Positions 47,568-57,740 of a DNA stretch of 64,000 bases are shown piece by piece. The notes beneath the pieces are model-generated. The model made no database searches and had not been told where the DNA came from. It saw only the letters and a program-made list of their open reading frames with translations. Made by a program: the position numbers and the translations under genes. The stretch is from Scilla litardierei (Eukaryota > Streptophyta > Magnoliopsida > Asparagales > Asparagaceae), in assembly GCA_030789695.1 (NCBI GenBank), contig CM061138.1, forward strand, positions 183,001,051-183,065,050. The letters are read 5' to 3'. Position 1 is the stretch's first letter. The number at the start of each line of letters is the position of its first letter.

Positions 47568-47661
47568 TGTAATTTTTGTTGTGTATGTAAATATATGTAT
47601 AACAAGTTTTTCTCCCTTAATTTGAAATTCCAAGGACGGAATTTATTTTAAGGGGATAAGA
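47568..47661 (+). promoter_or_regulatory. Spacer and polypurine tract of element F
   Basis: 94 bp between the pol stop and the LTR, ending with AAGGGGATAAGA directly before TGTAATGACC. This is the plus-strand priming tract. Confidence 0.7.
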
Positions 47662-50380
47662 TGTAATGACCCCAATTTCCAAGTTCGCGTACTTGTACGT
47701 ATTTTGACGTAAATACGTACGTATATTTTTCAAGAGTATGCTTGTATTTTTCCTTTAATTATTTGGTGTATGAATTAATTTTAAAAGATTTTAAACTCAT
47801 TAACTGAATTTAGTAAAGAAGAGTAATTGGATGAATACTTGTATTTAGAGTGTATGTAGAATTTCTTCATTTATTCCTATTTTCATAAAAATACAAAATC
47901 TAAATTTTATTACCATGACACCTTAGCTTATTAGGTGTCATGTTGTTAATTAAGAATGTGACACTTGGCTTACACCTTGACTAAATGAAAGGAGGAGAGG
48001 GTTTTAGGGGAGACCTAAAAACTAGGCAAGAAAAACACAAAAACACAAAAAAATCAAGAAAATGTCACTCTCTCCTCCCCATTTCAGCTAAGGCCGAAAT
48101 TTTGCCCCCATTTCCCCCCCCTTCTGCTTCCTCCTTCCTCCTCCCATCACCACCCTAAACACCTTCCATTCCTCTACCAAGAACCCATGCCCTTTTTCTC
48201 ATCATCCTAGCTCCAAATCTTCTCTATAAGCTCTCCAAAAATCCAAACTTTGAAGGCCAAGCTAGGAGTTGAAGGAGGAGGATAGGAGCTCTTTTCTTCA
48301 AAGATTAAGAAGGGCCAAGGATATTTAAGGTAGAAGTTCCTTTCACCTTGGTAGAATTTAGTTTTAGGACTAGGAGATTAATTTGACTAAGTATGTCATT
48401 CTAAATCTTGTTTAGGAATTATTGTTTGCAAGTTTTGATAGGAACCATGCTTTAGTAACCTTCATTTCTACTCCATGTTGATTCTTTAATTTCATGGCAA
48501 GTTGAATTTTAGGTGTTGAAATTAGTATGTTTGTCTCCATCAAGCTTTTGGTACTCAATTAATAGTATTTTGATATGTTAAAAATAATTAAGGATAATAA
48601 TAATTGAGAATGAGAAGCATGTTGAATTGGTAATGATAATTAGATTGTAGTTGTTATGTTAGAAAGTTTGTTATCTGCTAATTTCATTAAGTTAGAAGTT
48701 GCATGCTATATACTCATGTTGTATGTTATATATTAATGATTATTGTTATAATGTCTAAGTATTGAAATTTCCTCAGTCATATTTTGTTTTAAGTTATGAA
48801 GTTGTTGTAATGGAAGTAGAAATATGTTTATCGCAATTGTCTTAGTATATAATGTTAAAGAACTAGTTTAGTTAGAAAAACAAGTTGCTGGAATTTTTCT
48901 TAGTACATAACAGTAACTTGTAAAAATCATATAAAATAGTAGAAAAATCAGAAAAATACAATTAAGGACACTACGAAAAACTGCAAAAAATTTCCTACAA
49001 CTTTGAAGAGGGGACGAGAGCCAATTCTGACTGTAGATAGGTTAACAGAGCCATTCTTTCTGGACTAACTTTTTTGACAGATTCATGTTATAATTTTGCT
49101 TAGGAATTGTTTGGTTGTATTTTTGTTAAGTTAATTTTGATTATGTTAATTGTACTTTATTATCATGCTCTTGAGTTATGCCTTAATGATGATGCTTCAT
49201 ATGTTATGATTCATGTGGAAAAAGTATGATGATGAAAAATTGTGTAAGTACGAAATGAAAGCGGTGGTAGAGACCGCTAGTTGATTCGTTGCCAAATAAA
49301 GAAATGTTCTAACAAAAGAAAACTGAGAGTGAGCAGAGAATTGACATCGGGAGTACTCGGTCCATTCTTGAAATGGGTGAGACTCCAGATGTGGGTTTGG
49401 GGGAAAACTGGTAAACTTTAGGTGTTAAGGAGCGGACCGTAGTACTATTTTTTCACTCGCCACGTCACTCCCATAAGGGGGAGTTGACTAGAGTTGGAGA
49501 GTCCGGTGTTGTGCTCGTGTCGCACCATGTCTGGTAATTGATGGTTTTCTCCGTTTTCCACAGAATAACCGTGATGAGTCTCATTCTAGTGCCTTGTCCC
49601 ATTCGGGCTCGGAGTTACGAGAGGCCCCTCCAGTGCTCGTGTCACTGGAGTGATACCACCTTTTCACCCACCCTGGGTGAAGCGGCTTCCTTAGCAGTCT
49701 ACAGTTTACTCGGGTTCCAAAACAGATTTCAGTTCTGTTTACTGTTGTTTACTTTCAGCACTTACGCCCTGTCTTTAACCTCTGCATATTCTTGAGATTG
49801 ATGTGACACTTGTAGTCAGTTGGTTAGTTAGGAAGACCAGTTCTAAAACTGGGTTCTACTAGAGCGTTAGGAGTTTCTACTGGGTCACGCGTTGACATGT
49901 CCCATCCCGTGGTTTTCTGGTGTTAGACCCGAGCAGACCGCGTGGGTCCCGGAGCCAGAGACTGGTGCCAGTACAGCAGAGGTGGAGCCTACGGGTGACC
50001 TCGTTCAGTTAGACTTCCCGGGTTTAGACTAGCGGGTGTGTTGTACCGGTGTGTACTTTTTGGTCGGGGGTTTCTTCTTTTGTTGTACCCGCTTTTGTAC
50101 CCCCCTTTTGTACAGCTGATGTATAAATATGGATTAGCATAATGTAATGTTCTGCACGGTTGTATATACTTTTCAGTATTGCGTTTTATTTTCTGTTGGA
50201 GCACTTTTCCTTTTCTCTGTGTACTATTTCAGTGTTATTGCAGTGGCCTGCTCGTTATTTTATATTAAACCACAAAAAATGCCCAGTAGTATTTAGATAA
50301 GAGGGCTCGAAGCCTGAGTCTGAATACTACGGCGGCCTCGTCAGCTACGCTCCCCGTACTTGGGTGAGTGAGGCGTGACA
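47662..50380 (+). repeat. 3' LTR of Tekay chromovirus F
   Basis: 2719 bp, TGTAATGACCCC...GAGGCGTGACA. It shares its first few hundred bases and other blocks (for example AACTGGGTTCTACTAGAG, GGTCACGCGTTGAC) with the LTRs of element C. The expected duplication is GGGGG at 50381-50385; the left copy is outside the window. Confidence 0.85.
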
Positions 50381-51186
50381 GGGGGCGGCGCCGCCCCCTC
50401 CCCCTGTGATTTGGGTTTTAGTGGGATATGGGTATTTTTTTGGAAGATACCCCAAACGTTATGATATTATTTTTGTGAATATGGTAAAGGGAAAATGGGT
50501 ATAAATTAAACAAAAAACCAAAAAAGGGACTGTTGTGTATGACTTAAAAGTTCATGGTATTAATATGAAAGAGGCCCCAAACGTTGGGGTATTTTTGTAT
50601 GATTTCCCCTTTTATATTCCCCCACCCACCCCACCCCACCCCACTTAGCATCATCTCCCGCCGACTAGCGTTTTTCTTAGCAGTGAGGACACTACTATGT
50701 TTAGCTTGGGGGAGAGCGATACCGCTTTATTTTTCATTTTTTCTTTTATATTTTCTTCCCTATTTCAGTTTTTATGTTAATTTTTCACCACTTTTCCACG
50801 TCCTTTTCTTTTTTCTCATTCTGCATCATGTTTTCTGTTTTTACCATGCATGCATCTCTTTTTCTTTATTTTTCTATTTTCTCCACCTTTTTCTCTTTTT
50901 TATGCTAAGGATGTTCCGCATGATGATACCTCTCGTAGCCTTAGTAGTTATTCACGATACTTACTATATGTTGACATGCTATTAGGGTAGTTACAGTTTT
51001 ACTATCTATATGCATGCACATTCTTTTGCTGATCTATCTGATTTAATGCTTGAAATGAATTGAAAATCAAATGCATGAATTAGTATCTAGTATGCGCTAT
51101 ATTGGGTAATGCACCTAGGTTCACGCTAAAACACTTGGAGCACCTGCTTTATATATCTTATTCACTTCTGTTTGCATGCTTGCTAT
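50381..51186 (+). other. Relic: unassigned sequence and degenerate Athila-like 3' spacer
   Basis: It begins with the 18-bp perfect palindrome GGGGGCGGCGCCGCCCCC (50381-50398). From about 50670 it resembles the post-pol spacer of Athila E and G (GTGAGGACACTACTATG...AGCTTGGGGGAGAG, then at 51100-51186 a weakly similar stretch). It is cut at 51186 by element G. No gene seen. Confidence 0.55.
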
Positions 51187-52978
51187 TGATTTGGGTTGAA
51201 TATTGCTTATTTAACCCCTCATCTAGTAAATTTTGTGTTTATATGATGCTTAATTGATCTCCAATACGTTCGTATTTTGTACACCATCATTTATTAGAGA
51301 AATCACCTTATTTGTGCATAAAACAACAATAAACTGAGAATTTCTGCATTTTTATATTTTTCATAACTTGGTCTTGATCTCACGATTCCAACGACTATTT
51401 ATTTGTATTTTTCTGAGATCTGTGCTAATTAGTATGAATTTTTGAATGCAGAATACCATTTAATTGAAGAAATACGGAAGAAATACATTTAAAATACGCC
51501 AACACGAATCTTGAAGGCCACGCTTCGATGATCTGGCGATTCCCGCTTCATCAAAAGGCTCAGGCAAAGAGGGCGATGTGGCAAGGCAATAGCCGTTGGA
51601 TTCGCATCCAACGGCCTGGAACGAGGCGGATTCGAGTTGCGGAGAGCGGCACTTAGCGGTCGACATGGGAAATTAAGGTCGGTCGATCGTGATCCAACGA
51701 TCGACCTCGACTTCAAAGCTGAGCATTAACGCAACAAAAGAGCGGTGACGTGGCGCCATCGAGTTCGTTGAGATTCGATCCAGCGGCTGCAATGAAGGGG
51801 CGACGCGGCTCGATAATAATCGTTGGATTGACATCCAACGGCGGGAAATGATGCGCCACAGCGCAGGGCAGAGCAGATACATAGCCACGAATAGCCGTTC
51901 GATCCCGTGATTGGACGGTCAGGATTCCTCCCAAGCCAAATTCAAAACGAAGTTGGATTTGGACCCGTTAAGCGGACACGTGTCGAGCGCTCGTCCAATC
52001 CCGCTTCGATCCGATGGCTCGTATTTGCTCCGGCTATTTAAATGCGGGTTTGGGCTCGATATTGATGCGGATTTCGACCCGTTAAGCTATTAAACCTGCA
52101 ATGTTAGTATATATGGTATTCTTGGCGTATTTGGGCGATTTTGGAGCCGATTTTTGCAGAATTTCCCTGAGATGCCAGAGAGCAACCTGGGGTATTTTTC
52201 AGAGGGCTTTGAGAAGAAGAAAGAGAGTTTTCTTAAGCTAAAAGAGGGTGTATTTGGTGATATCTCTTGAACTTTATTGCGTATTTTCAATTCTAGTTGC
52301 TTATATTGATTAGAACTTTGTTTATTGTGATGAAATCCTTGATTATTTTCAGTATGTGTGGCTAAATTATTATTGTGCGTGGTATGGTGTAGTTAGGGGA
52401 TATGATTTGTATTTATTTGGTTGAATCATCATGCTAAAATTGTTAACGTTGATAAAGGTATAGTCTTTATTTTAAAATCTCCTCTTCATCTTCCAAAAGA
52501 ACGTGATTGAGTTGATGATCACCCCACAAGAGTGAGTTTTGATCTCCCCAAAAGGGAGTTTCATAACTTATATTCGAAAGATTATAACTTTAGCAACGAT
52601 CGTATTCAATATTGTGCTTTAATCCCCACAAGGGTATTTTCCGATGAATTTCTCTCAAAAAGAGGTTTCATTGAGTTATCGTTAATCAACCAAGTTAATA
52701 CAAATCATGGACCCTAACGAGCCCATATCATGTGCATAATTCTCATTGATATTTTCATAAATGAAACTTTCTTTTGCTCGTATTAAAAGAACCACAATCA
52801 AAACCCATTCAAACCATCGTCATTAAAAGTGGTTGGTCTCTTTACGTTGAATTTCTATTTGCTTTAAGCTTAGTGGTTGCAACAGATTTTCTCCCGAGGA
52901 TTGGACATCTGGACTCCTAGATCTTTATTACTTGCACGAACTCTTTCGCTTGAGAGAAGCACATTTTTGGGCTAAGCA
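51187..52978 (+). repeat. 5' LTR of Athila G
   Basis: TGATTTGGGTTG...GGGCTAAGCA, 1792 bp. The first 1253 bp match 62748-64000. It has the same CCAACGG-rich GC segment (about 51500-52060) as the E LTR. Confidence 0.88.
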
Positions 52979-53117
52979 AGTTTTTGGCACCGTGCCGGAG
53001 AGAACGGTTTGTTACCACAGTTATTTCATTCAGAGGACCTTCGGTGAGATCTTTTCAATTTACTGTATATAAATTTTTGCATTTTTTTTAAAAAACAAAA
53101 AATATATTGTGCTCGTT
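52979..53117 (+). promoter_or_regulatory. Primer site and leader of Athila G
   Basis: TGGCACCGTGCCGGAGAG at 52985 is a decayed form of the tRNA-Asp primer site seen intact in E. The leader matches E and is interrupted at 53117 by the solo LTR; it resumes at 56032 just before the gag ATG. Confidence 0.75.
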
Positions 53118-53705
53118 TGTAACGACCACTTTTCGTGGTACGTTGTTCGTGCACGTGCTTTTGTCCGTGCACGTGTTTGTTTTAGACTTCATTTGTTTGT
53201 AAACACTTTCGTGTGATATGCCGTTGTGAACGTCTCTGAGAATGTTAAATAGTGGCACTATCTTGGAACGACACTTCTCGAGTCGTTTTTCCACAATTTA
53301 AACTTACACGATGAGACGTGACGATTTTCACTTTTGACGGGAGACGTTTCTATTTTTAGTTTCGTCGTCCGACGTCAAAATTGAGATCCGTCTTCTTAGT
53401 TGGCTCACTCTCGTCATCACGATCGCCCCGATATTTATTTTATAATTTTTGGAGTTTATTTGACCACTTTTATATTTTTTAACAAGTTTTATATTATTTT
53501 TAATAATTAATTTATAAATTATTTTCGGCCAAATAAAATTTATTTAAGTTTTAAACGTTTTAAATAATTTTTGAGCCAATTTCCAGCTCATTTGGACCAA
53601 GTCAAATCCTTGGGAGAGTTGGAGAAGTTGAGATTTAAATTTTAAATTATTTTAAACTCCTAATCTCATTAGGATTAGCCCTAGACCTAGTCAACCTATC
53701 TACAC

Positions 53706-53713
53706 TATATAAA
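53706..53713 (+). promoter_or_regulatory. TATA box of the solo LTR
   Basis: TATATAAA in the context CACTATATAAACAACCCC, 590 bp into the LTR and just upstream of the CpG-rich block. Confidence 0.6.
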
Positions 53714-54065
53714 CAACCCCTAGGAAGACCTATTTTCGCAAGAAATTAACCCTAGCCTCTTCCAAAACTCAAATTTGACGTTGCGACGATTCGTCGCAAC
53801 GTCGCAGCCGTCGCATGCGCACGACCGATGAATTTCACCCCGTTCCCTCGGTCTGACCGAGGCCACCACCGCACCAAACCCCGCTCCGCACCGCTGCAGC
53901 CATCGCCCCGCTTCTCCGTGCCTGACCGAGAGATTCTCTCGGTCAGACCGATGGCCGCCCCCGCTGTCGCCACATCCCCGCTCCGCACCAACGCTCCGCA
54001 TCGACCCCGCCTTGTCGCCCGCCTCCGCTCGTGTCTGACCGAGCGGGCCGCCCGCACCGATCGAT

Positions 54066-54097
54066 GTTGCAACGTTGCAACGTTGCAACGTTGCAAC
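54066..54097. repeat. Four tandem copies of the palindrome GTTGCAAC
   Basis: 4 x 8 bp without interruption. Each unit is its own reverse complement, so the whole 32 bp is a perfect palindrome. Single GTTGCGAC-like relatives occur nearby. Confidence 0.92.
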
Positions 54098-56032
54098 CCC
54101 CACATCCGCAGCGCCCGACCGACCCCTCCCTCCGCACTGACCGAGAGCCCCGACCCCGCACCGACCCGCTGCACTGCACAAGCCCGTTTCCCCGCAGCGA
54201 CCGACGGAGCTCCCCGCACCGAAGCTGTACGACCGAGAGTCATTCGTCGCAACCCCGCATCCGTCGCACCACTTGCCTCCGTGGGCCCCCCAAGTTCTCC
54301 AGAGGTATTGTGGGTCCCCCAAAGGTCCCTAGGACTACTGTGGGCCCCACCTAGGTGCTTTATCTCCGACGATTCGCCGTGCACGACGTTGCGACAAGTT
54401 GAAGCCCGTCGTCGCACGTGCTAGCTTTGGAATCTGGAACCGTCACTCCGGTTGATGCTCTGAACTTTCCAGCGAGGAAACTATATTGGAATCAGGACTT
54501 GGAGCGCATTCTATTATTCCAACCCCCGGTGTCGCTACCCGACGCCGGTGTAGCTTTCGCGTCGTGTTGAGGTAACGCTTTGCACCCCTAGGACCCCCAA
54601 CCCAATGCATGCTAATCAAGACTAAAATCAGTATTTTCAAAGTATTTTAAATGTTTTAAATTCACTAATCAAGATTAATAATATGGACTTTAGGCCGGTG
54701 GACTTGTGCACGTAGGATAATTGTGATTTTTGGACTCATTGGACGGTGTGCTCAGACGTCGTACTTGCAGGCAAGTGAAACTTGCCAACTCTTATGTAGG
54801 GCCATGTTTTTAGGCCACTTCCTTGTTTTCAGCGTAAAAGAGACTAGTCAGTGAAATGATAGCTGGCTAGACGCCTACTTGATCTAGTTTGACAACGAAA
54901 CTAGATCCGTCACCTAATTGATCTAGCTTGACAACGAAGCTAGATCCACCCCTTTAAACTTGTTGTTCATGCATACTAAACTGTCACGTTTACTTTCCTT
55001 ATCTGTACGCACTTTTAACTGCCATGCATTGCATTCTACATGTCATCCAAGTTGAATATTGCATTCGTAGCACACGCTACATACTTGTACTTGCTTGTCC
55101 TGGCTAGGTGCACCCCTATGCCATCATGAAAAACACTTCCTGGCTCGTGTTCCAGAAGCGAGCATTACCGTTCGGGGGTAAGGCCCTGGCTCGATACACG
55201 TGGGATGGGGTAAGAGTTAAGCGGCCAATCAGCTGGGAGTCTGCCTGATCAGCAACTGCAGCTGTAAAGCGTAAACTCTGGGTGGGGCGGAGTTAAGCGA
55301 CCAATCAGTGTGAAAGAAAGTCATTTCAGCTGTAAGGCGTAAACTCTGCACATGAAATGAAAACATGACTAGAGAAATCCTTGTAAATGTTTTTAGTCTT
55401 GCCACACTTGCCATGCCATGCTAGTTTACTTCTTTACCTGCTGCACTCATACTTTAACTGCCATGTCATTGCATCATGCTAGAACTGCTAGGTTGCTTTA
55501 CTTTCAGTTTCAGTTTCCTTGCACAAGTCTCTTGTAGACTTGCTGACATGTGCCCCTTGCTCTTTTGGGTGTCACATGTTAGACCCTGAGCCAGAGACCG
55601 TTGCTGAGTACGTGATGATTTGCTGACGCTGAGTCTGAGTCCATGATTGCCCAGGAGGATTTTGGTGGACACCGGTGACCATTCTTTGAGTCTTTGTTGA
55701 GCTTTATTTTGTTCTAGGCCTTTTGTTAGTTGTTGGTGCGCGGCACCGTTGTTTTGTACGATGTACTTTTGTTGGCCATGTTTGGGCCTTTAGTCTCTTT
55801 TTCTTTAGCCTGGTGGCTTTTCCGCGATGTTGGAATTTATATTTATGGATATTTAGAGATTATTCTTTTGTCTCATTTCATTATTATCATCTTGTTTCGC
55901 TCGCGTTGCAAGGACCTGCAGTTTTAAATTTGTTCGACGCTTATCGGACTTGCAGCTTTGCAGCTTCAAGTCTGAGCGGACCTTCTCACGCTTCGCCTCC
56001 ATATTTTTGGGAAGCAGGGCGTGACATCGTTT

Positions 56033-57740
56033 ATGTGGCATATGACTCCTAGGACACAGAGGTTGACTAGACGCTTTGAAATGGCTGCTAATAATAACAT
56101 GGATGAAAATTTTAGCAACAACAATGAAAATAATGTGCAACCTGGAGTTCCTAGAACTTTAAAAGATCTTCTCAGACCCACTAGGACTAGCACATCTTTA
56201 TGCTTTATCTTACCCACTGATGCAAATTCTTTTAATTTCAAACCAGGGGTAATCCAACTCTTACCCACCTTTCATGGGTTAGACAAGGAAAACCCTTATC
56301 TTCATATAAAAGGATTTGAGGAAGTGTGCTTGACATGTTTTGATGGAAAGACGAGTGAAGACACTGTATATATGAAATTGTTTCCATTCTCATTAAAAGA
56401 TAAAGCTAAGAACTGGTTAAATGCATTGCCATCACGTTCTATTACTACATGGATTGACTTGCAGGCTGAGTTCTTAAAGAAATTTTTTCCTATTCATAGG
56501 ACACAGGGATTGAAACGGCAGATCATGAACTTTGCCCAGAAAAGCGAGGAAACATTCTACCAGGCGTTTGAAAGGTTCAATGAGCTATTGCTAGCATGTC
56601 CACGTAATGGCTTCGACAAAAGCAGGATTATTGGCTTCTTCTACGATGGACTGCAACCTCAGGTGAAACAATTCGTAGAAATGATGTGCAATGGGGGATT
56701 CTTTGATAAAGAGCCAGATGAAGCTTGGACGTACTTGGAAGACATAGCAGAGAATGCACAAACTTGGGACACTACCTCAGAGTACGACAGGGGAGGCCAC
56801 TCTGCACCTTCCCAGCCAACACGTGGAGTGGTATACAATTTGAAGCCAGGGGATGCGTTGGAGGCGAAAATGGAAGCAATGATCACAAACAAGCTTTAAG
56901 CTCTCAATTTGAAAGAGGCCAAAGCAGTTGAGATAGAGCAGAGTTGTGCACTTTGCGATGTTGGTGGCCATGACACCAGTGCCTGCCTCACACTTCCAGC
57001 TTTGAAGAGCATGCTAGGCAATCCAACAAGAGTGAATCAAATATCTACAAACTACCAAGGCTTCAATTCCAACAACAAGGGGTGGTGCAACAATCCTAAC
57101 TTAAATTAGGGCCCCAATCAGCAACCTCAGCAACAGGCTCCTCCTCAATTTAGACAATCTCAATATAACAACAACAATTACCAAGGGGAACCAAAGGAGG
57201 GATCAAGAGCCAATGCAACAACAACAAATGCAACCATTTGGAGATGCACTTCAGCAGCTTATTCAATTGCAGCAAGCCCAAATGCAACAACAACAGGCTC
57301 AGTTTCAAGCTCAACAAACTCAGAACCAACAGATGAGCGAAAGCTTAGCTAGGCTTACGGCAACATTGGAGAAAGGTACGCTTCCATCTCAATCAATTCC
57401 GAATCATAATATGGGCTCATCTTCTTCTGCAGGTAATAATATGAAGCCTTGCCAAGCCGTGTCCACTCTGAGGAATGGGAAGGAAATTCAAAAGCCTGAC
57501 CCACCAAGCAGAGAAGCTGAACAAGAGGAGGAAATTCAAATGCAAGAAGAAGTGCAGAAAGAGAGCACGTATGCGGGTCTGAACAAAAATGTCATTGAAG
57601 AGAAAGAGCCTGCATCATATGTACTTTCAGCACCTTTCCCTCATCGGCTACTTCAGAAAAATAAAGATAAGTATCAATCTAAAATTCATGAAATTTTTCA
57701 GAAGTGCCAAATAAATATTCCACTGCTTTTGATGCCATAA
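56033..57740 (+). pseudogene. Athila gag (element G)
   Basis: It starts at ATG 56033, six bases after the solo LTR end, in the same ATGTGGCATATGACTCC context as E. Gag domain with SLKDKAKNWLNALPSRSI; CCHC knuckle at 56945-56986 (CALCDVGGHDTSAC); Gln-rich segment at about 57213-57340. Breaks: TAA at 56897, TAG at 57107 and a two-base loss near 57186 (CAAGGGGAACC against CAAGGTGGGAACC in E). The frame then runs on to 57740, where another shift near 57727 leads into the protease region. Confidence 0.87.

Larger units (their letters stand above)
46901..50380 (+). mobile_element. 3' end of Tekay chromovirus F
   Basis: Integrase end, short spacer with purine tract, complete 3' LTR. With 4082-4134 it forms the host element into which both A and the LARD inserted. 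The 5' part lies outside the window. Confidence 0.88.
53118..56026 (+). repeat. Solo LTR of a gypsy element (element I)
   Basis: TGTAACGACC...GGGCGTGACA, 2909 bp, with exact TCGTT duplications at 53113-53117 and 56027-56031. Terminal bases and length fit the Tekay-type LTRs in this window. The absence of an internal region with intact duplications indicates LTR-LTR recombination after insertion. It has a TATATAAA at 53706-53713 and a GC- and CpG-rich block at about 53760-54420. The frames in that block run through both strands and several phases and are not convincing genes. Confidence 0.9.

Noticed and set aside
48061..50380. A host gene hidden in the long non-coding stretch of the F LTR
   Set aside because: The stretch is bounded by TG...CA ends, follows a polypurine tract and is homologous to the C LTRs; no splice-consistent coding signal was found.
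53828..54424. 198-codon plus-strand frame and overlapping minus-strand frames of up to 221 codons
   Set aside because: They lie in the GC-rich core of a solo LTR. Several frames on both strands are open at once, composition is Arg/Pro/Ser-biased and no domain is recognisable.
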